Shown here piece by piece: positions 7,196 through 16,167 of a stretch of 64,000 nt of DNA (its first letter is position 1; the number at the start of each line of letters is the position of its first letter). A model generated the notes under the pieces. It had not been told where the DNA came from. It searched no databases and worked only from the letters and a program-made list of their open reading frames with translations. The position numbers and the translations under genes are program-made. The DNA lies in the NCBI GenBank assembly GCA_964393185.1, contig CAYMSO010000003.1:62001-126000 (forward strand), in the 5' to 3' direction. The DNA comes from CAYMSO01 sp964393185. GTDB taxonomy: Bacteria > Patescibacteriota > Dojkabacteria > J137.

Positions 7196-8281
7196 ATGAA
7201 AAACCTTTTAAACCATAAGCAATTAATTTTCCGAATTTTCTTGTTTAGTATTCCAATAATACTATTTAGCCTCAGCGTAAATTCTATTGCTGCTCAGCAA
7301 GTATTCAAAACTGATTTTGACGATGTAGTTAAAGTATCCACTAATAAACTAAGCATTGCTTTAGACCACTGGTTTGAATTTGCAGCACTAAATAATGGTG
7401 TAGGAGGACACGAGGATGGAGCTCGTATGTTTATAGAAAACGAATGGGCCCATTCTGGAGATAAAAGCTTGGGTATGGAAATTACCAACATTGATAGGTC
7501 TGGAAGAGCAGAGTTTTCAATTTACCCTCACTCTATAGTAGAAGATGAATATACAGTTAACTTATGGTTACGACTGGATCCCGAACTAAATCTCGAAGTG
7601 CCCGGTTTAGATTACAACTGGGCCGAAATTCTGGTCTTGTTCAGCGAGGCTTCGAGCAATCATACATTTTATAACAGACTAACAATAAGCCAACCAGATA
7701 CATCTCAGTCCAAATTTAATCTTTCTTTAGGTGGAAGAGCTCCTTACAGCTTTATGGGTAGTTATCAACTGCCCAATCAAACTAGTACGTATCCACAATA
7801 CAAACTTGGCGAACTTAAAAATTATCCAATCAAACTGGGAGAATGGTTTAATGTTAGATATTATGTTAAAAGGCACACTAACAAAGGAATTATAAAAGTT
7901 TGGATAGACAATCAACAGATATTTTTTGTAGAAAACATACCTACCAAAATTTCTTCTAATTTCTACAGTACTGTAGCCAAGATTTATCATGAACCAAGCG
8001 CAGCTAAGTCTTTTAAAATATGGATAGACGATTTAGAAGTTTATAAAGGCTTGTATGAACCACAAATAGGTTCCCCAGAATCAAAGCCCATAGGTTGTAA
8101 AGCTGATTATGATGTTAGTGGCGTTGTAGACGAGAGGGATTTCTTGACCTTTTCTCTAAATTACAAGCGATCACCTATTGATTGTAAATACGACATAATC
8201 ACTGACTCTACATGTCAGCTTAGAATAGAAGACTTTATAGAATTTGCATCAGTTTATCTAGATACTACGCAATGTAGGTGA
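7196..8281 (+). CDS. Secreted LamG-like protein with C-terminal dockerin-like domain
   Basis: The 361-residue protein starts with a signal peptide (basic start, hydrophobic run about 11-30, Ala-Ala-Gln). Residues about 40-280 look like a concanavalin/LamG-type jelly roll as found in polysaccharide lyases and glycan-binding domains, including GEWFNVRYYVKR and IIKVWIDNQQIFFV. Residues about 298-360 are bounded by Cys and contain two Asp-rich loops (DYDVSGVVDERDF and a second ending IEDFIEFA), resembling the paired EF-hand repeats of dockerins. It would be exported and could bind glycans while docking to a cohesin-like partner; two cohesin-like proteins lie near 49 and 52 kb. The enzymatic activity is uncertain. 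Confidence 0.65.
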   Translation: MKNLLNHKQLIFRIFLFSIPIILFSLSVNSIAAQQVFKTDFDDVVKVSTNKLSIALDHWFEFAALNNGVGGHEDGARMFIENEWAHSGDKSLGMEITNIDRSGRAEFSIYPHSIVEDEYTVNLWLRLDPELNLEVPGLDYNWAEILVLFSEASSNHTFYNRLTISQPDTSQSKFNLSLGGRAPYSFMGSYQLPNQTSTYPQYKLGELKNYPIKLGEWFNVRYYVKRHTNKGIIKVWIDNQQIFFVENIPTKISSNFYSTVAKIYHEPSAAKSFKIWIDDLEVYKGLYEPQIGSPESKPIGCKADYDVSGVVDERDFLTFSLNYKRSPIDCKYDIITDSTCQLRIEDFIEFASVYLDTTQCR

Positions 8282-8311
8282 ATGAAAATTTTTTCGCCTT
8301 GAGACTTGCTT

Positions 8312-8827
8312 TTAACGTACTTGAAAACTTACAGTTGCCTGCTCGCTTGCCGAGAACTCACCTTTTAAATTAACTTCTTCCAACACTTGGATGCATATTT
8401 CTTCTGGTCCAGGTTCCTGAATCGAGAGCTCTAACGAGACTTGTTCAGGAAAGCTTTCAGCAACAATCGCCTCATGGGTTAAAATATGGCATGGCGTAGG
8501 AGCAAAACCTGTTATTAGGTATTCCCAACTATTAGAACCAAGATAGTTTGCATAAGCTGTATAACCATTCGATTCAAATACATTATCTTGCTCTGTTGCA
8601 GCATTCTTTAGATCTTCAAAAAGAAAGGCAGAAGAATCTCCAGTATCAACTGGCTCATCATCTCCATCATCACTACTGTCGTCCGACCTTGAAGCCTGAT
8701 CATCGTTATTTTTATCGTAAATTCCATCGCCTTCTTGCGTATAAATCACGTAGGTAAGTATTCCGGCAAGAAGCACAAGCATTACGGAAAGAGTAACTAT
8801 AATGTAGTTTTGTTTTTGCTCAGTCAT
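8312..8827 (-). CDS. Membrane-anchored acidic protein, unknown
   Basis: This 171-residue protein has one N-terminal transmembrane anchor (about residues 8-28), a disordered spacer extremely rich in Asp and Ser (about 35-62), and a C-terminal domain of about 100 residues with two cysteines (in TPCH and EEICIQ). The layout suggests an exposed small domain on an acidic stalk. No family is recognised with confidence. It is convergent with the dockerin-like gene and divergent from the VanY gene. Confidence 0.6.
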   Translation of the reverse strand: MTEQKQNYIIVTLSVMLVLLAGILTYVIYTQEGDGIYDKNNDDQASRSDDSSDDGDDEPVDTGDSSAFLFEDLKNAATEQDNVFESNGYTAYANYLGSNSWEYLITGFAPTPCHILTHEAIVAESFPEQVSLELSIQEPGPEEICIQVLEEVNLKGEFSASEQATVSFQVR

Positions 8828-8916
8828 ATATTTTCTTAAATAATATATATCATTATGTTACAAAATCAAAACCGATGCAATTTTCAGTTTAAAATCTAAG
8901 CTAGATTCATATTTAA

Positions 8917-8925
8917 TGGTATATT
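8917..8925 (+). promoter_or_regulatory. Extended -10 promoter of the VanY-type gene
   Basis: TG-G-TATATT lies 38 nt before the ATG at 8964, giving a leader of about 30 nt. Confidence 0.4.
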
Positions 8926-8963
8926 GTTACAAGCGAACTTAATAAGTTATTTGCAAGAAATAT

Positions 8964-10016
8964 ATGAAAAAAGTCCTTATATATATAGTTATAGTTTTTA
9001 TATTAGTTCCTATTGGATTTGTAGCTTTGGATTCAATCTTAGGATTAAATAATACTCAGAATATAAAGGATAAGGTGAGAGAACTTATTAACGAACAAAC
9101 AGAACAAGAAAGTAAAACAGATGATAGACCCTTAGAAATCAATCTTATAGAGCAATCCATCGAAGTATATGAATCAGTGGCATCAATTCCTTTAGTATCC
9201 AATAAAGAACTGAATATTGATAGTAACAGACTTAAATTGCTTTTGATAAGCCAAACAGATGGTCGTTACGAATATGTTTTGGAAGTTGCGAATATTGGGC
9301 TTGGATCGTCTACTTTGAGCATAAAATTTACAGATAGTATAGGGCAAGTTCAAAGCTTTGATTTAAGTTTTAACCGCAAAAATATTAATTTACCCTTAGG
9401 AAAGGATATTGTTATTCCGTGGGAAGGATTTACGTATTTAATAAATGGTGATGATTTGCTTACAAATGTTAACAAAGCTAATAGACTAACTACAGTATAC
9501 GAACCGGACGACTTAGTAAATCTAAATAAAGATTATTTGCTCATAACAGAGTCGGCAAATATAACATTAAGGCAAGAAGCTGCAGAAGCTTTGGCGAATA
9601 TGCTCGCAAGCATGAAGACAGAAAGTGGGCAAACGGTAAGTATAGTATCAGGCTATAGATCATATAATTCTCAGATAGAGGCCTATACTTACAATGTAAA
9701 ATTAAATGGGCAGGCAGAAGCAGACAAAATCTCAGCCAGACCGGGCTTTAGCGAGCACCAACTGGGAACTGTTGTAGATTTCTTCAATAAAGATACTGGC
9801 TACCAACTTAGCAAGGAATTTGATGATGTTCCTGCAGGTGAATGGCTCAAAAATAATTCGTATAAATACGGCTTTGTGCAAACTTATCCTGAAGGTGCGG
9901 AAAATATAACTGGCTATCAGTTTGAGCCTTGGCACTATCGATATATAGGGATAAAAAATGCTCAAGAACTCAAAGAAAGTGGCCTGGTTTTTCAGGAATG
10001 GGTAAGAAATAGATAA
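8964..10016 (+). CDS. Anchored D-alanyl-D-alanine carboxypeptidase (VanY/M15B)
   Basis: The enzyme trims the terminal D-Ala of peptidoglycan stem peptides outside the cell. The 350-residue protein has an N-terminal membrane anchor (about 4-26), a beta-rich middle part, and a VanY domain from about residue 200 to the end. The zinc ligands are intact: His265 and Asp272 in SEHQLGTVVD and His324 in EPWHYRY; the SGYRS motif precedes them. It is followed 16 nt later by an M32 carboxypeptidase gene, probably in the same transcript. The domain assignment is firm; the substrate is inferred from the family. Confidence 0.9.
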   Translation: MKKVLIYIVIVFILVPIGFVALDSILGLNNTQNIKDKVRELINEQTEQESKTDDRPLEINLIEQSIEVYESVASIPLVSNKELNIDSNRLKLLLISQTDGRYEYVLEVANIGLGSSTLSIKFTDSIGQVQSFDLSFNRKNINLPLGKDIVIPWEGFTYLINGDDLLTNVNKANRLTTVYEPDDLVNLNKDYLLITESANITLRQEAAEALANMLASMKTESGQTVSIVSGYRSYNSQIEAYTYNVKLNGQAEADKISARPGFSEHQLGTVVDFFNKDTGYQLSKEFDDVPAGEWLKNNSYKYGFVQTYPEGAENITGYQFEPWHYRYIGIKNAQELKESGLVFQEWVRNR

Positions 10017-10032
10017 ATTTATTACTAATATT

Positions 10033-11517
10033 ATGGAATTATTAAACAAATACAAATCTTTTTTGCACGAACTCCAAATAATTAGAGGTGTAGAGGCTTT
10101 GCTAAGCTGGGATCAAGAAACAAAAATGCCTACAAAAAACACTATGTTCAGGGCAGAGCAGGAATCATATATAAGTTCTTTGGCGCACAAAAAATATACA
10201 TCAAAAGAATTTGTAAGAATTGTCAACGAATTATTTGACCAGAAGGATTCGCTGGAAGCTATTTGGAAACGTTCCGTAGAATTTACTAAAAGAAACTTAG
10301 ATAAACACATAAAGCTACCTATCGAATTTGTCGAAGAATTTTCTAAAACTACAAGCCTAGCACACGAGGCATGGTTGCATGCAAAGAAAACAGAAGATTT
10401 CGAAAAGTTTAAACCGTTATTGCAAAGAATAATCGATCTTACGATACAAAAAGCTGATTACATAGATAATTCAAAGTCCATTTACGATGTGCTATTAGAT
10501 GACTATGAGGAAGGTATGACAACTCAAAAGCTAGATAAAGTTTTTGACCAGCTAAAGATGGATCTTGTAGAAATCATCAAAAAGAGCAAAAGAAGCCAAA
10601 TCGCAGGTGCTCATAATCATATAGTATTTGAAGAACATAAAGTAGAAGAATTTATTATAACAATAATAGAGAAGATAGGTTTTGATTTATCCAAAGGTGC
10701 AGTGGGTAGAGTACATCATCCATTCGAAACATCCCTTTCGCCGAACGATGTCAGAATTAATATGAGTTACTATCACAAAAATTTTCTATATACCGTGACT
10801 GGAGCAATACACGAATTGGGTCATGGTCTTTACGAACAAAATGTTGATGAAAAATATCACTCAACAGATTTAGCTCAGGGCGTAAGCTTGGGAATACATG
10901 AATCTCAATCTAGGCTTCTGGAAAATATGATAGGTAGAAGCAGCGCTTTTTGGAAGTATGCACTTCAAGAATTAGACAAGTTTTTGCAAATAAAAAACAC
11001 AACAACGGAAAAACTTCACGAAAAAATCCTTAACGATCTAAATAGAGTAGAACCTTCATTAATTCGAATAGAGGCAGACGAGGTTACCTACAATTTACAT
11101 ATTATATTAAGATACGAAGTGGAGCAGGCATTGCTAAACAAGACTATAATCCTGGACGAGTTGCCAGAACTATGGAACTCAAAAATGCACGAATTGCTAG
11201 GAATCAAACCTCAAAAAATCTCGCAGGGATGCCTCCAGGATGTGCACTGGTCGTTAGGTTCTTTTGGATATTTTCCCACCTACTCTCTAGGCAATATTAT
11301 TGCAGGGCAGCTTTGGAATAAATTTACAGAAAGTAATTCTAATGTGTATTCTCAAATAGCACTAGGTAATTTTTCACAATATTATAACTGGTTTAAAGAT
11401 AAAATATGGCAGCACGGAAGCTATTACAACCCAAGTGAGTTATTGATGAAAGTTACTGGGCAAGAAATGGATTCTAATTATTTAGTTACGTATTTAAAAG
11501 AAAAATACTTAAAATAA
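10033..11517 (+). CDS. M32-family metallocarboxypeptidase (carboxypeptidase Taq)
   Basis: These are cytoplasmic zinc carboxypeptidases of broad specificity. The 494-residue length is typical. The zinc motif HELGH (His260 to His264) sits in AIHELGHGLYEQN, followed by the family blocks GIHESQSRLLENMIGRS, the downstream Glu ligand within this block, and the IRIEADEVTYNLHI region. No signal peptide is present. It lies 16 nt after the VanY gene, so the two peptidases may be co-expressed, one outside and one inside the cell, perhaps for peptide recycling. Confidence 0.93.
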   Translation: MELLNKYKSFLHELQIIRGVEALLSWDQETKMPTKNTMFRAEQESYISSLAHKKYTSKEFVRIVNELFDQKDSLEAIWKRSVEFTKRNLDKHIKLPIEFVEEFSKTTSLAHEAWLHAKKTEDFEKFKPLLQRIIDLTIQKADYIDNSKSIYDVLLDDYEEGMTTQKLDKVFDQLKMDLVEIIKKSKRSQIAGAHNHIVFEEHKVEEFIITIIEKIGFDLSKGAVGRVHHPFETSLSPNDVRINMSYYHKNFLYTVTGAIHELGHGLYEQNVDEKYHSTDLAQGVSLGIHESQSRLLENMIGRSSAFWKYALQELDKFLQIKNTTTEKLHEKILNDLNRVEPSLIRIEADEVTYNLHIILRYEVEQALLNKTIILDELPELWNSKMHELLGIKPQKISQGCLQDVHWSLGSFGYFPTYSLGNIIAGQLWNKFTESNSNVYSQIALGNFSQYYNWFKDKIWQHGSYYNPSELLMKVTGQEMDSNYLVTYLKEKYLK

Positions 11518-11693
11518 CTTTATACTGGAATATCTATAGATATAACAACAATATATAAAAGTAGGTAAAAGATATTTAACTAAAGGAAAATTCAAAATTT
11601 ACTTGAATTTACCTAATTTTCTTGGGATAATCCACCTTGTCGACTTTTTAGCCAAAAGTATCCAAAAATTGTTTATTTTAGGGTAAAATAGTC

Positions 11694-11721
11694 TTGTAAA
11701 ACGCACAGGAATTGCTATAAT
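11694..11721 (+). promoter_or_regulatory. Promoter of tuf
   Basis: TTGTAA and TATAAT are separated by 16 nt, with TG one base before the -10 box. The leader to the tuf ATG is about 54 nt and AT-rich. This is the clearest -35/-10 promoter in the window, as expected for a highly expressed gene. Confidence 0.7.
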
Positions 11722-11781
11722 CTTTTGACGCGATAAACCAAAGACAATTCAAATTTAAATTATTTATTAACAGAAATCGAA

Positions 11782-12975
11782 ATGGCAGAATTCAAAAGAA
11801 GTAAGCCTCATGTTAATGTGGGAACTTTAGGTCACATCGACCATGGTAAAACAACATTAACCGCTGCACTTGTTGCTTATTCAGGCAGACAAGGATGGAC
11901 AGACGGGGGAAAATCTTATGCAGATATTGCTAAGGGAGGTATTGCAAGAGCAGGATCTAACAAGATCGTTACAGTTGCATCATCTCATGTTGAATACGAA
12001 TCACCTAATAGACATTACGCACATATTGACTGTCCAGGTCACAAAGACTATATCAAGAATATGATTACTGGAGCAGCTCAAATGGACGGAGCTATATTAG
12101 TTGTTTCTGCAGCAGACGGACCAATGCCTCAAACACGAGAGCATGTTTTGTTAGCTAAGCAAGTTGGTGTTCAACATTTAGTAGTTTTCATCAACAGATT
12201 TGAAGATGATCAAGATGCAGACTTATTAGAATTAATTAAAGAAGAAGTAAAAGATATCTTAAAGAAACATGGATACGATGCAGAAAAAGTTCCATTTGTA
12301 GTAGGAAGTGCATTATACGGAGCAAATGGAGAAAAAGATGGAGACGAGACGATGGCAGCATTACTAGCAGCAATGGACGAAACAATTCCAGAACCTGTAA
12401 GAGAATTGGATAAACCATTCTTAATGTCTGTCGAAGATGTATTTTCTATCGAAGGTAGAGGAACAGTTGCAACAGGTAGAATCGAAAGAGGTATAGTAAA
12501 AGTAAACGATGTATTAGATCAAATCGGTCTAACAACAGATATTAAACAAGTAACTGTTACTGGAGTAGAAATGTTCAAAAAATCTCTTGACCAAGGACAA
12601 GCAGGAGACAATGTTGGTTTATTGCTAAGAGGAATCAAGAGAGAAGAAATCGAAAGAGGACAAGTTTTGGCTAAACCAGGCTCTATTAAGCCTCATACCA
12701 AATTTAATGCTGAAATCTATGTTCTTTCTAAGGACGAGGGTGGAAGACATACAGGATTTGGTAATGGTTATAAACCACAATTCTATATTAGAACAGCTGA
12801 TGTAACTGGAGAAGTTAAACTAACTGGAGATACTCAATTGGTAATGCCAGGTGATAACGTAACAGTAGAAGTTGAATTAATGCAACCAGTAGCAATTGAA
12901 GAAAAGATGTCATTTGCTATAAGAGAAGGGGGCAAGACAGTAGGAGCTGGAGTTGTAATTTCAATAACTCAGTAA
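11782..12975 (+). CDS. tuf: Elongation factor Tu with divergent switch I and G4 motifs
   Basis: EF-Tu delivers aminoacyl-tRNA to the ribosome using GTP. The 397-residue length and domains 2 and 3 are ordinary (GRGTVATGRIERG, LLRGIKREEIERGQ, REGGKTVGAGVV). P-loop GHIDHGKTT (17-25) and DCPGH (83-87) with the catalytic His are intact. Two otherwise near-invariant GTPase motifs are altered. Switch I (about 48-66), usually ending EEKARGITI, reads SNKIVTV and keeps only the Thr (Thr64). G4, usually NKxD, is Asn138-Arg139-Phe140-Glu141. It stands at the classic position before rpsJ with its own promoter and terminator. EF-G in this window has normal motifs. Confidence 0.95.
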   Translation: MAEFKRSKPHVNVGTLGHIDHGKTTLTAALVAYSGRQGWTDGGKSYADIAKGGIARAGSNKIVTVASSHVEYESPNRHYAHIDCPGHKDYIKNMITGAAQMDGAILVVSAADGPMPQTREHVLLAKQVGVQHLVVFINRFEDDQDADLLELIKEEVKDILKKHGYDAEKVPFVVGSALYGANGEKDGDETMAALLAAMDETIPEPVRELDKPFLMSVEDVFSIEGRGTVATGRIERGIVKVNDVLDQIGLTTDIKQVTVTGVEMFKKSLDQGQAGDNVGLLLRGIKREEIERGQVLAKPGSIKPHTKFNAEIYVLSKDEGGRHTGFGNGYKPQFYIRTADVTGEVKLTGDTQLVMPGDNVTVEVELMQPVAIEEKMSFAIREGGKTVGAGVVISITQ

Positions 12976-12985
12976 AAACATAGAA

Positions 12986-13012
12986 GAGGGTGAGTAACAT
13001 AATCTCACTCTC
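12986..13012 (+). terminator. Terminator after tuf
   Basis: GAGGGTGAG pairs with CTCACTCTC (one G-U pair) around a 9-nt loop, followed by TTTTCTT. It separates tuf from the ribosomal-protein genes. Confidence 0.75.
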
Positions 13013-13054
13013 TTTTCTTAAATAGGGGCTCTTTAAAACTATTAGGTTAAGTAT

Positions 13055-13357
13055 ATGCAAAAAATTAGAGTAAAAATAAAAGGTTATGATCATAAGGTTG
13101 TCGACAAAGCAACTGATCAGATTGTAAGTGCAGTACTAGAAACAGGTGCAAAGGTAAGGGGACCAGTTCCACTTCCAAATAAAAATTGGATGATGGCAAT
13201 ACACAAAGGACCTCATATTGATGCAAAATCAAAAGAGCATTACGGATTAACAGAACATACTAGATTGATTGATATTCTGGAACCTAATGCTAAAACAATT
13301 GAAGTACTAACACACATGCAATTACCAGCAGGCGTTGGAATCGAAATAAAAAACTAA
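13055..13357 (+). CDS. rpsJ: 30S ribosomal protein S10
   Basis: S10 is part of the 30S head and can also serve as NusE in antitermination. The 100-residue length is typical, with KIRVKIKGYDHKVVDKA, the TGAKVRGPVPLP loop and the HTRLIDILEP block. It is separated from tuf by a terminator and from rplC by 66 nt containing an inverted repeat, so it may be transcribed partly on its own. Confidence 0.97.
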   Translation: MQKIRVKIKGYDHKVVDKATDQIVSAVLETGAKVRGPVPLPNKNWMMAIHKGPHIDAKSKEHYGLTEHTRLIDILEPNAKTIEVLTHMQLPAGVGIEIKN

Positions 13358-13387
13358 CCAAATAGATATATTATTTAGTAATTATAT

Positions 13388-13402
13388 GCTAGTATTACTA
13401 GC
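13388..13402. promoter_or_regulatory. Inverted repeat upstream of rplC
   Basis: GCTAGTA and TACTAGC flank a single T, between rpsJ and rplC and 21 nt before the rplC ATG. It could be a small leader hairpin or operator for the L3 operon. No known L4-type leader is recognisable. Confidence 0.35.
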
Positions 13403-13423
13403 CTCTGTAAATCATTTTTAAGT

Positions 13424-14035
13424 ATGAAAGTTTTGATAGGTAAAAAAATCGGAATGACTCAAGTATTCGATAAAGAAACAGGTGAAGTAACACCAGTGAC
13501 TGTACTTGATGTTTCTAATAATGTAGTAGCAAGATTCATTAAAAATAAGGATGTAGTTACACATATAGAAATAGGAAAAGATCAAAAGAAAAAATCATTA
13601 AAGGTAGAACTTGGGAATTATAAAGATTTAGGTTTTGTACCTAGATATACATATAGATACAAAATAAACTCCTCGGAGAATATCAACTTAAAGGATAACT
13701 TATCTGCAAGCGTGCTTACAGATGTTAAATTAGTAGATGTAACTGGTATTACTAAAGGTAAAGGCTTTCAGGGAGTTATGAAAAGATGGGGATTTAAAGG
13801 GCTTCCTGCTTCTCATGGTAGACCTTGGCAAAGAATTCCTGGTTCTATAGGTTCAGGTACAACAGTAGGTAGAATCTTTAAAGGAACAAAAATGCCTGGA
13901 CATATGGGTACAGCTACCAAAACAATTAAAAAGATGAAACTTATTTCTGCAGATGCAGAAGAGAATATTGTTTTAGTAAAAGGATCAGTACCTGGGAATA
14001 AAGGCGGATACGTAATTATTAGAGAAAATAAATAA
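13424..14035 (+). CDS. rplC: 50S ribosomal protein L3
   Basis: L3 helps form the peptidyl-transferase centre and starts 23S folding. The 203-residue protein has the GKKIGMTQVFDKETGE start and the core block from FKGLPASHGRPWQRIPGSIGS to MPGHMG. The Gln of the GRPWQR motif, which is methylated by PrmB in many bacteria, is present. It begins the rplC-rplD-rplW-rplB group, with 15 nt to rplD. Confidence 0.97.
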   Translation: MKVLIGKKIGMTQVFDKETGEVTPVTVLDVSNNVVARFIKNKDVVTHIEIGKDQKKKSLKVELGNYKDLGFVPRYTYRYKINSSENINLKDNLSASVLTDVKLVDVTGITKGKGFQGVMKRWGFKGLPASHGRPWQRIPGSIGSGTTVGRIFKGTKMPGHMGTATKTIKKMKLISADAEENIVLVKGSVPGNKGGYVIIRENK

Positions 14036-14050
14036 TTTAAATACTGAGAA

Positions 14051-14677
14051 ATGAAAGTAAGCGTTTTAAATCAAAAAGGAAAAGAAGTAGAACAAATCGA
14101 ATTAGCAAAAGATGTATTCGATGTGGTAGTAAATAAAAAAGTATTGGCTCAATATGTATATTCATACCTATCAAATCAGAGACAAGGAAACGCACATACA
14201 AAAGATAGGTCTGAAGTTCGCGGTGGTGGAAAAAAACCATGGAAGCAAAAAGGGACAGGTAGAGCAAGGTTTGGTTCTTCAAGAAACCCAATTTGGCGTA
14301 AAGGAGGAGTAGCATTCGGTCCTACAAATCAAGTAAATTGGAAAAAGAAGTTAACCAAAAACTTTAAAATTTCGGCAATGAAAAATGCTCTAAGCTTTGC
14401 TTTAGACAATGATCAGCTGATGGTTGTAGATACAATCGAATTAAAGGACATGCAAACAAAACAGGCACTAGAAATTAAAAAGACATTAAAACTAAAAAAC
14501 AAATTTACTTTAGTAACACCAAATGCTGATCAAAATTTATTAAGAGCATTTAGCAACCTAAAAAGTGTAAAAGTAACTAATTCATCGGATCTAAATGCAT
14601 ATGATATTGTAAGCGGAGGGAAAATTGTGTTACTAAAAGATTCAGTCGAGCTAATTTCTAAGAGGTTAAAGAAATAA
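14051..14677 (+). CDS. rplD: 50S ribosomal protein L4
   Basis: L4 lines the peptide exit tunnel. The 208-residue protein has the extended-loop motif GGGKKPWKQKGTGRARFGSS and GGVAFGP, then the globular domain. One nucleotide separates it from rplW, so the two are surely translated from one message. No Shine-Dalgarno motif is visible; the upstream bases are AATACTGAGAA. Confidence 0.97.
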   Translation: MKVSVLNQKGKEVEQIELAKDVFDVVVNKKVLAQYVYSYLSNQRQGNAHTKDRSEVRGGGKKPWKQKGTGRARFGSSRNPIWRKGGVAFGPTNQVNWKKKLTKNFKISAMKNALSFALDNDQLMVVDTIELKDMQTKQALEIKKTLKLKNKFTLVTPNADQNLLRAFSNLKSVKVTNSSDLNAYDIVSGGKIVLLKDSVELISKRLKK

Positions 14678-14678
14678 A

Positions 14679-14966
14679 ATGATTACAATAAAGAAACCGA
14701 TAATTACAGAAAAATCATTGAAGGCTTACAAAGATGACAATAAGGTAACGTTTGAAGTTACTCTAGGAGCAAATAAGCTGGAAGCTGCTAGAGCTTTGGA
14801 AAAAGTTTATGGCGTTAGCGTAGAAGATATTAAAGTCGTGAATAGACTTGGAAAGAGCAGGCTTAACCCAAGAACTGGAAAAACTTTAGTTAGAAAGAAG
14901 CCTGATCAAAAAATAATGGTATTTAAACTAAAAAAAGGCAACAAAATAAGTTTATTTGAAAAATAA
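14679..14966 (+). CDS. rplW: 50S ribosomal protein L23
   Basis: L23 sits at the tunnel exit and docks trigger factor and SRP. The 95-residue protein has the KKPIITEKS opening and the KVYGVSVEDIKVVNRLGK block. The loop normally containing RTxxGRR-type residues reads RLNPRTGKTLVRKKPDQK, which is acceptable for the family. It is tightly linked to rplD (1 nt) and rplB (3 nt). Confidence 0.96.
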   Translation: MITIKKPIITEKSLKAYKDDNKVTFEVTLGANKLEAARALEKVYGVSVEDIKVVNRLGKSRLNPRTGKTLVRKKPDQKIMVFKLKKGNKISLFEK

Positions 14967-14969
14967 GAC

Positions 14970-15833
14970 ATGGCACTTAAGATTTTTAAACCAACAACAC
15001 CATCATTAAGACATACAGTATTAATTAGCCGAAAGGAATTATCAAAAGTTGATCCTTTAAAGTCTTTAACAAAACCTTTAAAGAGCAAGGCTGGTAAAAA
15101 TTCGTCTGGCAAAATTACAATAAGACACAGAGGCGGTGGAGTGAAGAAAAGCTATAGACAGATTGATTTCAAAAGAGACAAATATGGAATCCCAGCAATT
15201 GTAGAAACCGTTGAGTATGATCCAAATAGAACTGCATTTATTGCTTTATTAAAATATAGTGATGGAGAAAGAAGGTACATATTAGCACCAAATGGATTGA
15301 AAGTAGGTGATGAAATTATGAGCGGAGAGGATGCCGAAATTAAAGTAGGTAACTCTTTACCATTGAAGAAAATTCCACAAGGTACTTTTGTTCATGCAGT
15401 TGAGATGTTTCCAAATCAAGGAGCAATGATTGCACGATCTGCAGGTACAGGGGTTCAAGTTATGGGAGGAGACAAGGGATACATACAACTAAAAATGCCA
15501 AGTGGCGAATATAGATTGGTCCGAGAAACATGTTACGCAACCGTAGGTATGACGTCTAATCCTGATCAAAAGAACGTAAAACTTGGAAAGGCAGGAAGAA
15601 AAAGGAGGAAAGGTGTTAGACCAACAGTAAGAGGAGTTGCAATGTCTTACGGTCACCCTCATGGTGCAGGTCAAGGTAAGAAAGGTAGACATGGTACAGG
15701 TGGTCCAAAGAAAGATCTATGGGGAAATAAAGTTGGTACAAGAACAAGAAGACACAAGAAAATTACAAGTAAATTCATTATTAGAAGAAGGGCTGGAAAG
15801 AATAGATTTAAATCTTATAAAACAGTTATTTAA
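14970..15833 (+). CDS. rplB: 50S ribosomal protein L2
   Basis: L2 is needed for subunit joining and peptidyl transfer. The 287-residue protein shows the N-terminal RHRGGGVKKSYRQIDFKRDK block, the KYSDGERRYILAPNGLKVGD block, and the C-terminal GVAMSYGHPHGAG signature. In that signature the usual NPVDHPHGGG reads MSYGHPHGAG, keeping the functional His. It lies within the operon, 3 nt after rplW and 5 nt before rpsS. Confidence 0.97.
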   Translation: MALKIFKPTTPSLRHTVLISRKELSKVDPLKSLTKPLKSKAGKNSSGKITIRHRGGGVKKSYRQIDFKRDKYGIPAIVETVEYDPNRTAFIALLKYSDGERRYILAPNGLKVGDEIMSGEDAEIKVGNSLPLKKIPQGTFVHAVEMFPNQGAMIARSAGTGVQVMGGDKGYIQLKMPSGEYRLVRETCYATVGMTSNPDQKNVKLGKAGRKRRKGVRPTVRGVAMSYGHPHGAGQGKKGRHGTGGPKKDLWGNKVGTRTRRHKKITSKFIIRRRAGKNRFKSYKTVI

Positions 15834-15838
15834 TTAGT

Positions 15839-16141
15839 ATGGCAAGAAGTTTAAAAAAAGGACCATATGTAGATATAGCTTTAATGGCGAAAGTAAAAAA
15901 GCAAAAGCAGCAGGGAAATAGTAAATCTATAAGAACATGGGCTAGAAGTAGTACAATTACTCCCGAAATGGTTGGATTTACTTTTGAAGTACATAATGGT
16001 AAATATTTTAACAAAGTTTTTGTCACAGAATCGATGGTAGGTCATAAGTTAGGTGAGTTTTCTCCAACAAGGAAATTTACCGGGCATAGCAAAAAAGGTA
16101 AAATCGCCAAAGCAACCGGTAAAACAGGTAGCGGAGTTTAA
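15839..16141 (+). CDS. rpsS: 30S ribosomal protein S19
   Basis: S19 binds the 30S head near the A site. The 100-residue protein has the RSLKKGPYVD start, IRTWARSSTITPEMVGFTF and HKLGEFSPTRKFTGHS, all standard. It lies 5 nt after rplB and 26 nt before rplV. Confidence 0.97.
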   Translation: MARSLKKGPYVDIALMAKVKKQKQQGNSKSIRTWARSSTITPEMVGFTFEVHNGKYFNKVFVTESMVGHKLGEFSPTRKFTGHSKKGKIAKATGKTGSGV

Positions 16142-16167
16142 AATAATATTTTTGAATTTAGAATAGA

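Noticed and set aside
11518..11693. Possible RNA gene or riboswitch before tuf
   Set aside because: Only weak AT-rich inverted repeats are visible; no tRNA, SRP or riboswitch core could be recognised.
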